Source: Hyperoodon ampullatus
Taxonomy: Eukaryota > Chordata > Mammalia > Artiodactyla > Ziphiidae
Direction of reading: 5' to 3'
Assembly (NCBI GenBank): GCA_949752795.1
Contig: OX457058.1
Location: 36,644,587 to 36,708,586 of the forward strand
DNA: 64,000 bases
Part shown: one piece after another, positions 10,905 through 22,109 of the stretch
How positions within the stretch are numbered: position 1 is the first letter of the stretch
How the letters are laid out: every line of letters starts with the position of its first letter
Position numbers and translations under genes: made by a program
The notes under the pieces: model-generated
What the model was told of the DNA's origin: nothing
What the model saw: the letters and a program-made list of their open reading frames with translations, nothing else
Database searches by the model: none

Positions 10905-11150
10905 AATGCAATTTAAAATTATCTAATAGCCATATTAAAAAGAGTGAAAAGAAATAGGTGAAATTAAATTTAATGTATTTTATTTAACTCAATATATCAA
11001 AAGTATTATCATTATAACTTCTAACCAACATTGCCAATAGTTTACATTTCTTTTTTCATCCTACGTCTTCCAGATCTAGGATGTATTTTATACTTGCAGC
11101 ACACAACTCAGTTCAGACTGGCCCCATTTCAAGTGCTCAGTGAACCATGT
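10905..11150 (+). repeat. Ancient MER-type repeat, family unassigned
   Basis: The words 'aattatctaatagccatatt', 'gtgaaaagaaataggtgaaat', 'cacaactcagttcagactgg', 'ccatttcaagtgctca' occur in an old mammalian interspersed repeat that I recall but cannot name with certainty, possibly a DNA-transposon derivative. Confidence 0.35.
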
Positions 11151-11489
11151 ATCAAGCAGCCCAAGCTTAAAGAAAATTGAATTATTTTGTCTAAATATTT
11201 TTCTCTTCTTTCTTTTTTTCAAAACATGTTGAATTGGGTAGGACTGAATTATGAAGAAGTGGATGAAAACTCTCATATTCTAAGAGTCTCCAGTTTGAAA
11301 TTTTAAATGTTTCAGGTACAGCTCTCCCAGTTGATTTTCTTTCTATCCCTGAGAAATGGCTTTTTTTGTTTGTTTGTTTTTAGCTCCATGGTGCACAGAA
11401 TTGCTTGGGAAGCTAAAAAGGCAGGGAATGTGATGCAGGTGCCTGCTACCAAATGTTCGTTCCTTCTGTTCACTTGTTCGTTTATTTTT
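11151..11489. other. Intergenic, nothing recognised
   Basis: Overlapping open frames of 77 (+) and 74 (-) codons at 11307-11540 mirror each other and have no family signature. Confidence 0.5.
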
Positions 11490-11765
11490 TTCCTCTTAAC
11501 AACAGTTCCTAAACACCAACCATGGGTCAGTTGCACCTAGGGCTAGTTTTACAGGCATATTCCCTGGCTTGTGAAACCTACAATTTAGCAGAAAAGCCAG
11601 GCAAATAAGTAAAATAAAATGTAGTAAGTGTTGTGATAGGGGAGATATGAGGGGCTGAGTGGATACTTAGGAGAATAATTTAACCCATATTGAAGAGATA
11701 AGAGAAGGCCTTTGGAGTGGAGGAGGGAATGAAGATTGCCTAAAGAGTGGCTAAGAAAAGGGAGA
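11490..11765 (+). repeat. L2-like ancient repeat
   Basis: 'cctaaacaccaaccatgggt', 'acaatttagcagaaaagcc', 'gtaagtgttgtgatagggg' and 'agagaaggcctttggagtgg' fit the order of L2 3' sequence. Diverged. Confidence 0.45.
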
Positions 11766-12220
11766 AGAGAGGGCTAGAAAATGCTCCAGGCAGAAAGAGC
11801 AGAGGTAGGGAAGGCCCAGAAGCTTTTTGTGGAACTGAAAGAAGCTTGGTGCGACTGGGGCCCCCAGGGTGAGAGGTAAGGCTGGTATCATGCATTTTTC
11901 TCTGGTTAGCCTATTTAACAGTGGGAGCTGGAAGGCAGGATGTTGACAAATCTGGAATAGGCAGACCCAGCACAGGAAGTACTCCACCCCAAAAGTATTC
12001 CTTCACCAGTTCAGTTCAACTTTACTAGTTACAGACTCAAGTGGGTTAACTAGCTCTTCTTTATAAAAGCAAGAATTACTCCTAGAGTGATTATTCTCTT
12101 TTCAGATTATGTCAGGCCTTGATACTGTATTTCTGATTCAGAAAATTGAACATGATTGAAGTTCCATGTACCAAAGGACAAATAAAAGTACGTATAAAAT
12201 TCAGGAGTGGAACTAATGAA
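11766..12220. other. Intergenic, nothing firm
   Basis: Possibly more decayed L2 (gccaggcagaaagagcagagg-like text). No gene signal on either strand. Confidence 0.4.
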
Positions 12221-12540
12221 GCGGTGTTAATCCTGCCCAGGGGAGGTCTGAGCAGGCTTCACACAGCAGATGACACTTAAACAGGGTCTGGAAGAAGTAG
12301 GAGTTTCTCAGGCCTCCATGTGGAAGGACATTCTGATAATGATAATAGCCATTATTTACTAACTATCAGGTACCGTTCTAGTGGTTTACATTCTTAGCTA
12401 ACTTTATCTTCATAAAAACTTTAGATACCACAATCCTTGCTTACAGATAAAGAAATTGAGGTACAAAGAAGTAAAATAACTTGTCTAGAGTCACACAGTT
12501 TGTAGAGGGTAAAGCACCTTGAAGACAGGCTCAGAATAGC
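12221..12540 (+). repeat. L2-like piece, then MIR
   Basis: 12221-12330 has an L2-like stretch (ggtctggaagaagtaggag). 12340-12540 reads as MIR: 'taatagccattatttactaa', 'gataaagaaattgaggtac', 'cttgtctagagtcacacag'. Confidence 0.6.
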
Positions 12541-13187
12541 CTTTAGGTTAATGTTTTTTATTATTTCAGTGCATGTATAAATGATTGCTAATGATCATAT
12601 CTTTGAATATATTACATTAAGAGAACATTATATTCAAATCCAGATTTACACAAACCACATTTCGAGTGGTGATTCATTGCCTCAACAGATTCCCACAGGA
12701 TCCCTAAGCTATCAAGAAGAGCCAACCCCTGTCATTAGCTGTAAGATGCAAAAGCTCAAAAGGCAACTCATCAGTGACAGAGGAGATATAAGTCCCAATT
12801 AGGGGGAGAGGCTACAGTTGCCCCCACTCTTGGCCCTTCACCCACAGGACCTCCACATTCACAACACGGCTCTCTCCTCTCTAAAAACTAAAAAACAAAC
12901 AGGAAGGCCCCTTTCTCCTTTTAGTCAAAGTAGAATGGCCAAACAGGAAACTGGTGCCCTCCACACCCGCCCCCCCGACCCCTTGTACACACATACCAAC
13001 CCGGAAAGCCAGCGCTTCATTCTCCCAGCTGCCCTTGCAGCTGTCCAGGACTTCTTAAAGAGAGCACTCCAAAAATCTTCCAGGGAAACTTGAGTGACTC
13101 TAGTAATCTCTCTGCACAGAAGGCACCTTTGATTTGGGGGAATGATATTTCTTCCTGACGCCCCATGTTATACAGAGCTACTGCATC
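12541..13187. other. Intergenic, nothing recognised
   Basis: Unique-looking. A C-rich segment around 12960-12985 and a 91-codon frame (12818-13093) show no domain; I do not call a gene. Confidence 0.5.
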
Positions 13188-13491
13188 TTTTATTTATTTA
13201 TTTATGGCTGCGTTGGGTCTTTGTTGCTACGCACGGACTTTCTCTAGTTGCAGTGAGCGGGGGCTACTCTTCATTGCAGTGTGCAGGCTTCTCATTGCAG
13301 TGGCTTCTCTTGTTGCAGAGCATGGGCTCTAGGTACACGGGCTTCAGTAGTTGTAGCACGCAGGCTCAGTAGCTGTGGCGCACGGGCTTAGTTGCTCCAC
13401 GGCATGTGGGATCTTCCCGGACCAGGGCTCGAACCCGTGTCCCCTGCATTGGCAGGCGGATTCTTAACCACTGCGCCACCAGGGAAGTCCC
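13188..13491 (-). mobile_element. CHR SINE, class B, antisense
   Basis: (tta)n-rich tail, ggctgcgttgggtctttgtt, antisense body units, and the reverse head ccaccagggaagtccc. An imperfect TSD (ctactgcatctttt versus ctacagcgtctttt) flanks it. Confidence 0.93.
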
Positions 13492-13949
13492 AAACTACAG
13501 CGTCTTTTAAAACCATGGTCTCTGATGACCATAGCCACTGGGTTGGTGGGCAGAAAGTCTCATCTCTTGAGCCCCTGACCTGACCTTGGGGAGGCTGTGT
13601 GGATGGGTCCTCGCAGCAAACCCAGATAGATCCTTTTGGGAGGTGGCACCAGGGAAGAGCTAGGCTTCCAGTGTGGTCTATGCACTGGCCTGCCCTGATA
13701 TGCCTGGGCCACTTCCTTTCCTGTCAGGGTCATAAAGAATCCTTCTCCTTCCACCCACCACTTCCTTCATTGGGAAGGTCAAGGAGAAACTGGTGAGATC
13801 ATAGTTTTTTTGAATAGGGTTTTCAAAAATAGAGTCAACTTTGCTTCTGCTGTAGACACCCTTGATGTGTATAGAAGTGACTAACCGGGGCTCAGTTATA
13901 TAATGACAGGCCTGAGGATTTGGACATCAGTTTGAACCCACTTCCTATT
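13492..13949. other. Intergenic, nothing recognised
   Basis: No repeat family or coding signal identified. Confidence 0.5.
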
Positions 13950-14205
13950 TTTAATAATTATTATCATTCATTGTCCACTTACCATTTGTCATCCATTGTG
14001 CTAACAGCTTTACTAACATGTACTATCTTGTTTAACCTTCGAATGATGAAAATGATTTTTATTCCCATTTTACACATCAAAAAACTGAGGATTAAAAAAC
14101 AAAACAAAACTGAGGATAAAAAGAGTTAACTGACTGGCCCAAGATCACACAGCTAGTGAGTGGTTGATCTGTAATTCAAAGTCAACTGGGCCTGACACAC
14201 TCTGT
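13950..14205 (+). repeat. MIR SINE
   Basis: 'attattatcattcattgtcc', 'tcccattttacacatcaaaa', 'actgaggataaaaagagtta' and 'cccaagatcacacagctagt' fit MIR. A short duplication (actgaggat at 14083 and again at 14109) interrupts it. Confidence 0.75.
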
Positions 14206-14972
14206 AAGATGCTTCCTTCAGGCAGGCCTATATATTGATATAAAGGAAAATACTAGGCATGCCATTGTGATTGATGGGGTCCAAAAGACTTATGTGTTTG
14301 GAAAGACTGGCAGTCCAGTGAGCAGGGAAAATAGCATGTTAGAGTCCCACATTCGGAAAAGTTAATTCCTTAGTCTTTACATCTTTATCTAGTGTGGGAT
14401 CACCTGTCCTAAATATCTGAATTATTTTCATAAGAGATACGGTTTCACCCCAGCACTGCAGGGAAACCTCCTTAAGCCTTTCCAGATCCACCCAGTTTAT
14501 ATGAATCTCTCCAGGTCCTATTCCTTCCTGACAAATTCTTTTCAGCCCAATTACTTCTTACTCAGCCTATCTTTTCTTCAAAATTGTAAGCTCCAAGGAA
14601 TGAAGCCTGGTTGTTAGCTATCTCCCCATACCTAACCCCATTTCTAATCTGTGTATATGCTTCCTCTAATACAGTGCAAAGCTGGCCCAGTTGTGGCCCA
14701 GCTTCCTTCAGGAATCTCCTTTGACTAAGGCATGCCTGAAAGATTCTTTTCTTCTCTAAGTTTCAACAGCATGTATAAACTAGCAGTTATACCTTAACTA
14801 GTTTTCTTTCATAAAGATACCTTTTTTTTTTTCTGCTGCAAATGATACTGAAAGCTCTTCAAGGACTAGGGCTATATCTTCTGCTTTTTACTTTGATAAA
14901 TCCATTTTCAGCCTAGAGCACACACTGTGGGCCACTATCTCTGTGGATCTGAGTGAGGATAATCCTATCCTT
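14206..14972. other. Intergenic, nothing recognised
   Basis: No gene. Faint L2-like text may be present near 14680-14880, too decayed to call. Confidence 0.45.
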
Positions 14973-14986
14973 AGAATCATTCTTGG

Positions 14987-15248
14987 GTCGGGGGGTGGGC
15001 GGAGGGATAGACTGGAAGTTTGGGATTGACATGTACACACTGTTATATTGAAAATGGATAACCAACAAGGACCTAGTATATAGCACAGGGAACTCTGCTC
15101 AATATTATGTAGCAACCTAAATGGGAAAAGAATTTGAAAAAGAATAGATACATGTATATGTATGACTGAATCACTTTGCTGTACACCTAAACTATCACAA
15201 CATTGTTAATCAACTATATTTCCAATATAAAATTAACAGTTAAAAAAA
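14987..15248 (+). mobile_element. L1 3' end, 5'-truncated insertion
   Basis: The artiodactyl L1 3'UTR (tatagcacagggaactctgc, 'gtatgactgaatcactttgc', 'ccaatataaaat') ends in poly-A. A 13-nt TSD, agaatcattcttg and agaattattcttg, lies at 14973 and 15249: a short 5'-truncated retrotransposition. Confidence 0.9.
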
Positions 15249-15299
15249 AGAATTATTCTTGATCCATCTGTCTCTGGAAGATCTGGGCCTCATCAGCTT

Positions 15300-16056
15300 T
15301 AAGACCTTCATTCATTCATTTGACAACTTTTTTTATGTGTTTGTTTCATTTAAGTTTTTGGGAGTAAAAAGATAAGTAATAAGGCTCTTGCCCCCAGGAA
15401 ACTCAGAGTCTGGTGAGAGCAACAGATACACAATACACAATACACAATACACAAATGCTGGTAAGTATGCAGGTAGGAGAAGTGCAGTGAAGGCTTCCCA
15501 GAGAAGGTGATGCATGAGCTGAATTTGAAAGATAAGGAAGAATAAAAAGCGCTGGGGTGAGATGGAGGTCTTTTCAGGCAGAGGAAGCAACTTACACAAA
15601 AGTGAGAGTATGCAGCGTTCAGGGAACTACACGCTCTTAAATGCGAGAGGAATGAAACCAGTCAGAGAGGTAGGCAGGGGGCAAATTACAAAGTGCCTTT
15701 TGTAGCATGCTAAGGAATTTGACCTTATCCCACAAGTCAGGAGGATCTACTGAAAGATTTTACGTAAGGAGGTAACATCATCAAATTAATGGTTTGGATA
15801 AATCACTCTGGCTGCAGTATAGAGAGTAGACTGGAGTGAGGCAAGACATGGAGCAAGACTGCAGCTGGAAGACTGATTAGAAGTTCAATGCAATATCAGG
15901 ATAAGTGACAGTAGCATGAACCAAACTAGTGACAGTGGGAATAGAGAAAGTGGTCGGATAAGAGAGATATTAAGAAAGTAGAATAATAAGAGTTGGTAAC
16001 TAATTGGATTTGGGAGTTGAGAGAGAGGGAAGAATCAAGAATCACAATCCAATTTC
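15300..16056 (+). repeat. Long L2-like ancient repeat, first part
   Basis: A run of old LINE-like text: 'ctcttgcccccaggaaactc', 'gcttcccagagaaggtgatg', 'taaatcactctggctgcagt', 'gagggaagaatcaagaatc'. It continues beyond the SINE at 16057-16348. I recall this as L2-family sequence, from memory only. A tandem acacaatac motif lies at 15427-15451. Confidence 0.5.
15722..15761 (+). repeat. 40-nt exact repeat, source copy
   Basis: Identical base for base to 16415-16454. This copy fits the order of the surrounding ancient repeat, so it is probably the source. Confidence 0.9.
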
Positions 16057-16348
16057 TTTTTTCTTTTTAACGAAAACTGTGATCTTCTTTATTTTTTAAA
16101 AAATATTTATTTATTTATGTATTTGGCTGCGCCACGTCTTAGTTGCGGCACCCGGGATCTTTGTTACCGGGTGAGGGATCTTCATTGGCATGTGGGATCT
16201 TTTAGTTGTGGCATGTGGGATCTTTAGTTGCAGCATGCAAACTCTCAGTTGAGGCATGTGGGATCTAGTTCCCTGAGCAGGGATCAAACACGGGCCCCCT
16301 GCATTGGGAGCATGGAGTCTTGGCCACTGGACCACCAGGGAAGTCCCA
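16057..16348 (-). mobile_element. CHR SINE, class D, antisense
   Basis: ggctgcgccacgtcttag, then several 'gcatgtgggatct' units, antisense B-box and reverse head. TSD atccaatttctt flanks both sides (about 16045 and 16350). It splits the L2-like repeat. Confidence 0.9.
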
Positions 16349-16722
16349 CTATCCAATTTCTTGTTTCTGTGATTGGGTGGTGCCTCTGTGGATATTTGGA
16401 ACATAAAAGGAAGAACCTTATCCCACAAGTCAGGAGGATCTACTGAAAGATTTTTTATGGAGAATAGCTGTTTTATGGAGAATAGTGAGGATGGAGACGT
16501 TTGGACATAATGAATTTGAGGTGTCTGCTGGACATCCAAGTGGAGCTGTCTAGAGGCAGTTGATATAATGGCCTGACCTCCAGGAGGAGATCAGAGTTGT
16601 AGATATTGGAGAGTTGAATGCGTAGAGAAGATAGTTGAAGTCATGAGAACAGATAAGATCACTCAGAGGCAGTGTAGGGTGAGAAGATGGTGCGGGATTC
16701 CACCATTTAAGGAGTGAGCTAT
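16349..16722 (+). repeat. L2-like ancient repeat, second part, with a templated insertion
   Basis: It resumes after the SINE (gattgggtggtgcctctgtg; 'ctggacatccaagtggagct'; 'agaacagataagatcactc'). Interrupted at about 16415-16470 by the 40-nt copy of 15722-15761 and a doubled ttttatggagaatag at 16453 and 16471. Confidence 0.5.
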
Positions 16723-16839
16723 GGGACTTCCCTGGCGGTCCAGTGGTTAAGACTCCACGCTCCCAATGCAGGGGGCACGGATTCGATCCCTGGTCAGGGA
16801 ACTAAGATCCTGCATACTGCACAGTGCAGCCAAAAAAAA
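16723..16839 (+). mobile_element. CHR SINE, class A
   Basis: Head gggacttccctggcggtcca, B-box gattcgatccctggtcagg, tail gcagccaaaaaaaaa. A short TSD (gagtgagc / aagtgagc) flanks it. Confidence 0.93.
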
Positions 16840-17034
16840 AGAAGTGAGCGAAAGAGTCCATGGTGGAGGCTGAAAATGACAAGCCAGAGAGATAGGAGGC
16901 AAGTTGGAAAAGGGGACCTAATGGACCTCAAGGTTTCAATCAATTATTTTATGACTTTTAGCCGCAGGATGGTGTCAAGAACAAGCTTTCAGTGAATTGA
17001 AGAAAGATGTAAATGATGGTTAAATGGATATGTA

Positions 17035-17109
17035 TATTTGTTGAAATTAATCAAGCTGTATGCATATTATTTATACATTTTATTGTATGTAAATTGTACC
17101 TCAATAAAG
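17035..17109 (+). mobile_element. Old L1 3' terminus
   Basis: 'attaatcaagctgtatgcat' and 'attgtacctcaataaag' fit the end of an old L1 3'UTR. Short and diverged. Confidence 0.5.
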
Positions 17110-17431
17110 CACTCAGCATAAACATTTTGAAAGAAAATTTGAATGTGATCAAATATGCTGGGAGAAGAGCATACTGAGGGAAAGAAATTAAGGGAGAGAA
17201 AGGATGATTAAGGGGAAAAGGTCCTGAGGAGGTGGAAGAGAGAAGCTTTGAGCAGGTGGAAGGATTAGCTTTAGACAAGGGATTAGCTTTAGAAAGAGGC
17301 CTTCCTCTTTCACTGATAGAGGAAGAAATGAGGAAGAAGGAATGTATATGGAAGTGGATAAGTTGGATAGGAAGTAAGGTAGTAAGTTGAGTCTCTCTTT
17401 AATACTTTCTTTTCCCATGAAACTGGACTCC

Positions 17432-18122
17432 AAATGTGGTGGTTTTAGAAATATGCCTACAAATTCTTTGATACTCCTCCCTTCAAAAGGTGAAACTTAA
17501 TCTCCTCCTTCTGAGTCTGTACCAGACTCATTTCTCATGAATAGACTATGAAAGAAATGATGATATGTCATTTCAGAGATTAGGCTATAAAAAAGACTGC
17601 AACTTTTGTCTTGATAGGGTAACCAACAATCCTGATTTACCTGGAACTGAGGGATTTTCTGAGATGCAGAAATTTCAGTGCAAAAACCCAGACAGTTATG
17701 GGAAAATCAGGATGAGTTGGTTATCCTAGGCTTCATCCTGTTCTTTTCTCTCTTGGATCATTCACTCTGATAGAAGTTAGCTGCCATGTTACAAGCTGCC
17801 AAAAGAGAGATGCACATGAAACTGAGGGAGACCTATGAGCAACAGCCAAGTATGAACTGAGGCTTCAGTCCAACAGCCCAGGAGTAACAAAGACCTACCA
17901 ACAACTACATGAGTGAGCTTGGAAGCAGATCCTCCCTCAGTTAAGCCTTCAGATAAGACTGCAGCCCCTCTGGACAGCTTGACTATAACTTTATGAGAGA
18001 CCTTGAGCCTTAACCACGAGGGAGCTCCAAATTTCTGACTCACAAAAACTGTGAGATAATGTTTCTTGTTTTAAGTCACTATGTTTTGGTGTAATTTCTT
18101 ATACAGAAATAGATAACTAATC
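17432..18122 (+). mobile_element. MLT1-type LTR (ERVL-MaLR)
   Basis: Solo LTR of the mammalian-apparent LTR retrotransposons: 'tcttggatcattcactctg', 'ttagctgccatgttacaag', 'ccttcagataagactgcagc', 'atgagagaccttgagcc', 'aactgtgagataatg', and the end 'agaaatagataactaat'. A small TIR element (17616-17727) is nested in it. No internal retroviral gene follows. Confidence 0.85.
17616..17727. mobile_element. 112-nt element with short terminal inverted repeats, inside the MLT1 LTR
   Basis: Begins agggtaaccaac and ends with its near-complement gttggttatcct. It interrupts the MLT1 consensus order. It looks like a MITE-like non-autonomous DNA element; family not assigned. Confidence 0.5.
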
Positions 18123-18292
18123 ATCAGATCAATGAAAATGAGGGAAAAGTGGGTGATAGGTTTCCAGGACCTAGCATGGCTGGATGACTTCTCCAGCAGC
18201 CCTAGACAACTCCAGACCATGTGTTTGTCTACTTCATATGCCACTGATATTATGTAATGTCCAACAGTATCTTTTTTCCAACAATATCTTTT

Positions 18293-18500
18293 TTTTTTTT
18301 TTTTTTTGCGGTACACGGGCCTCTCACTGCCGTGGCCTCTCTCATTGCGGAGCACCCGCTCCGGACGCGCAGGCTCAGTGACCATGGCTCATGGGCCCAG
18401 CCCCTCCGTGGCATGTGGGATCCTCCCGGACCGGGGCACGAACCCGTGTCCCCTGCATCGGCAGGTGGACTCTCAACCACTGTGCCACCAGGGAAGCCCT
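18293..18500 (-). mobile_element. CHR SINE, class C, antisense
   Basis: Poly-T, gcggtacacgggcctctcac, and the reverse head ccaccagggaagccc. TSD caacaatatctttt lies at 18279-18292 and 18501-18514. Confidence 0.94.
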
Positions 18501-18664
18501 CAACAATATCTTTTGATAAAGGAATTTTGCCAAAATCTTATTTAGCTTTCTTACTGAGCTATTAATCATTAACACTATGACTGACTTTAAAAGTTTTTTG
18601 GCCAGAATGTGACCTGTCACTGTTTTGGCTACAAAAAGTGTAACTTTAAAGGATAGCTTTATAT

Positions 18665-18886
18665 ATTTTTTATTTTTTTATTTTTATTTTTTTTGCTGTA
18701 CGCGGGCCTCTCACTGTTGTGGCCTCTCCCATTGCAGAGCACAGGCTCCGGACGCACAGGCTCAGTGGCCATGGCTCACGGACCTAGCCACTCCGTGGCA
18801 TGTGGGATCTTCCCGGACTAGGGCACGAACCCACGTCCCCTGCATCGGCAGGCGGACTCTCAACCACTGCGCCACTAGGGAAGCCC
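18665..18886 (-). mobile_element. CHR SINE, class C, antisense
   Basis: (T/A)-rich tail, gctgtacgcgggcctctcac, the antisense body, and the reverse head gccactagggaagccc. Confidence 0.93.
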
Positions 18887-19092
18887 AGGAAGCATTACTT
18901 TGTGGGCTTTTCTTCCTCTAGAAAAAAAATATTTTTGATTATCAGATTGGCCACTGTGCTTTTTAAAAAATGGCACTAAAACTTCATTGACTTTATGCCA
19001 TTATTTGACCAAGTTTCATAACCTATGTAATGAAACATATGTAGTGTACTAGGAACCAGGGGCAAATAGACTACCAGTTTATTTTATTTATT

Positions 19093-19470
19093 AAAAAAAT
19101 TTTTTTAGTGACGTATAGTTGATTTACAATGCTGTGTTAGTTTCAGGTGTACAGCAAGGTGAATCAGTTATACATATACATATATCTACTCTTATTTATT
19201 TACTTAAAAAATTTTTTTAATGTATACATTTTAAAATATTAATTAATTAATTAATTAATTAAGGCTGCATTGAGTCTTAGTTGTGACATGCAGGATCTGG
19301 GTTGCAGCATGCAGACTCTTAGTTGTGGCATGCATGCAGGATCTAGTTCCCCTACCAGGGATTGAACCTGGGCCCCTTCCACTGGGAGCATGGAGTCTTA
19401 CCCACTAGACCACCAAGGAAGTCCCTCTACTCTTTTTTAGATTCTTTTCCCATATAGGTCATTACAGAGT
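19093..19470 (-). mobile_element. L1 3'-end fragment, split by a SINE
   Basis: Antisense L1 terminus (tagttgatttacaatgctgt, 'gtgttagtttcaggtgtaca', 'ggtgaatcagttata') at 19093-19193. It resumes at 19426 (tctactcttttttagattct, 'cccatataggtcattacag'). Confidence 0.88.
19194..19425 (-). mobile_element. CHR SINE, class D, antisense, inside L1
   Basis: (ttaa)n tail, ggctgcattgagtcttag, 'gcatgca...ggatct' units, and the reverse head. A 9-nt TSD tctactctt at 19185-19193 and 19426-19434 restores the L1 on excision. Confidence 0.93.
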
Positions 19471-19472
19471 GG

Positions 19473-19816
19473 TTTTTTTTTTTTGTTTTTTTTTTGGCTG
19501 CGTTGGGTCTTCATTGCTACACACAGGCTTTCTATAGTTGCAGCAAATGGGGGCTATACTTCATTTAGGTGCACGGGCTTCTCATTGTGGTGGCTTCTCT
19601 TGTTGTGGAGCACCAGCTCTAGGTGTGCGGGCTTCAGTAGTTGTGGCACGAGGGCTCAGTAGTTGTGGCTCAGGGGCTCTAGAGCACAGGCTCAGCAGTT
19701 GCGGTGCACAGGTTTAATTGCTCTGCTCATGTGGGATCTTTCCAGACCAGGGATCAAACCCGCATACCCTGCATTGGCAGGTGGATTCTTAACCACTGCG
19801 CCACCAGAGAAGTCCC
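19473..19816 (-). mobile_element. CHR SINE, class B, antisense
   Basis: Poly-T, ggctgcgttgggtcttcatt, the antisense body, and the reverse head ccaccagagaagtccc. The 19093 L1 fragment ends here. Confidence 0.92.
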
Positions 19817-20578
19817 ATAATTAGCACTTTTCTTTTTCAGCTGTTCATCATAATTCATTACACTTGTGGATTACCCAGCCCCTGCACAGTCAGATTCACC
19901 CAGTATATGTATTTGCACTGTATTCCTGGGCAATGTTTCAGTTACAACTTTTTTCTCAGTTTCAAAGTATTCAGCGTCCTGATTTAACTTTCAACTAACT
20001 GATTTGAATTAATGATCCACTTTTGTGAATTGAAAATAAAATGCAACACAACGAAATTTAAAATTTAACACATAAACAATAACACATATTATGAAAAAAT
20101 ACATTAGTTTAGATTAACTGCATCATATCAACAGAACATTATTAGCTGAGACAAACTATAGAGCAACCTAAACTTTAAGAGTGAAACGACTATTGAGATG
20201 TTACATGATTTGAGAAAATCATGATTAATCTGACATTTAAAATTTATGAAGTAGATGTGAATAAAAGCTTCTCATCCCACTCAAATATCCTGTAGATAAC
20301 TTGATAGATCACTGGTTCAGGGACCTAATGTTGGAAAAGTGCTATTAGATTGGGAGAAAATTGCAGTCATATGACTAGAGGACTCATTGAAGGGGAAAAG
20401 AGAAAGGAGAGCAAAAACTAAAAGGAAATGTACAGTGTGATCCCATTTATGTTAAAAAGTGAGTGTAAATTTTAAGTACATAGGAAAAAAGCACTAGAAG
20501 GAAAAAGTGTGTAGTGGTGATCAGTAGAGAGGGGAAAGACTAGGAGAGCAAAGGGAACCATCACATTCTACTCTATAT
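19817..20578. other. Intergenic, nothing recognised
   Basis: AT-rich unique-looking sequence with no gene, RNA or repeat family recognised. Confidence 0.5.
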
Positions 20579-20594
20579 ATGCTTATCTTTTTTT

Positions 20595-20946
20595 TTTTTT
20601 TTAAGGAACATTTATTTATTTATTTATTGGCTGCGTTGGGTCCTCGTTGCTGCACGGGCTTTCTTTAGTTGTGGCGAGTGGGGGCTACTCTTCGTTGCGC
20701 TGCGTGGGCTTCTCATTGTGGTGGCTTCTCTTTGCAGAGCACGGACTCTAGGAGTGCAGGCTTCAGTAGTTGTGGCACGCAGGCTCAGTAGTTGTGGCTC
20801 ACGCGCTCTAGAATGCAGGCTCAGTAGTTGTGGCGCACGGGCTTAGTTGCTCCGTGGCCTGTGGGATGTTCCCGGACCAGGGCTCAAACCCGTGTCCCCT
20901 GCACTGGCAGGTGGATTCTTAACCACTGCACCACCAGGGAAGTCCC
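20595..20946 (-). mobile_element. CHR SINE, class B, antisense
   Basis: Poly-T, (ttta)n, ggctgcgttgggtcctcgtt, the full body, and the reverse head. A TSD of about 16 nt (tatgcttatctttttt) starts at 20579 and 20947. Confidence 0.94.
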
Positions 20947-20961
20947 TATGCTTATCTTTTT

Positions 20962-21740
20962 TATTTCAAATTGTGGTCAAATACACATAACAAAAAATGT
21001 ACCATCTTACCTGTTTTTTTTGTTTGTTTGTTTTGCCGTACGCGGGCCTCTCATTATTGTGGCGTCTCCCGTTGCAGAGCACAGGCTCCGGACGCGCAGG
21101 CTAAGCGGCCATGGCTCACGGGCCTAGCCGCTCCACCGCATGTGGGATCTTACCGGACCGGGGCACAAACCCACATCCCCTGCATCGGCAGGCGGACTCT
21201 CAATCACTGCACCACCAGGGAAGCCTGTCTTACCTGTTTTTAAGTGTAGAGTTTAGCAGTGTTAAGTCCATTCACATTGCTGTGCAACCAATCTCCAGAA
21301 CTTTTCTATCTTGAAAAATTGAAACTCTGCATCCCTTAAATAGTAACTCCCCATCTCATCTCCCTAACCCCTTAACCACTGTTCTTCTTTCTGTCTCCAT
21401 GAATCTGACTACCCTGGTACCTCATATAAGTGGAATCAGACAATATTTGTCCCTTTGTATCTGGCTTATTTCTATTAGCATAACATTGTCAAGGTTCATC
21501 CATGTGGTAGCATATGTCAGGACTTCATTCCTTTTTAAGGCTGGATAATATTCCATAGGATGTTTATACCACATTTGTTTATTCATTCATCCATTGAGGG
21601 ACACTTGGGTTGCTTCCACATTTTGGGTATTGTGAATAATGCTACTATGAACATGGGTGTACAAAAACCTCTTCAAGACCCTGCTGTCAATTCTTTTGGG
21701 TATATACCCAGCAGTGGAGTGGCTAGGTTGCCTGTCATGT
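20962..21740 (-). mobile_element. L1 3' region, antisense, split by a SINE
   Basis: Antisense old-L1 3'UTR and ORF2 end: aattgtggtcaaatacacat, 'gttaagtccattcacattg', 'ctggataatattccatagg', 'gggtatatacccagcagtgg'. The class C SINE at 21019-21227 splits it. Confidence 0.85.
21019..21227 (-). mobile_element. CHR SINE, class C, antisense, inside L1
   Basis: gccgtacgcgggcctctcat to the reverse head ccaccagggaagcc. TSD tcttacctgttttt lies at 21005-21018 and 21228-21241. Confidence 0.94.
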
Positions 21741-22109
21741 TTTAATCTTTTATGGTGAGAATGTACTCATGTATTATTTGTATAATTTAAAACATATGGA
21801 GAAAAGAGTCAGGTACTGTTAAGAAAGCTGGGGATAGAAGGGTGGAAAAGGTCCCTGCCCTCACAGAGTTTGTGTGTATTTTCCTCCACAGGCCTTCCTA
21901 ATTTGGAGAAATCAGGAATTCATATTTCAACTCAGTAAGTGTGGCTTACCTATGGGCAACAGTTAGGGATACCTCATCCCCCAACACACACATGTATTTT
22001 AAATTCAGCAGATATTTGTTGGGTGCCCAATACTACTTGTCAGGTTGTACATTTGCCACTGGGAATTTAACAACAAACAAGAAATCAATGGTTCTTTTTT
22101 CTTTTTCTT
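21741..22109. other. Intergenic, nothing firm
   Basis: A faint L2-like piece near 21815-22080 ('ggtccctgccctcacagag', 'agatatttgttgggtgccc'), too weak to call separately. Confidence 0.45.
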
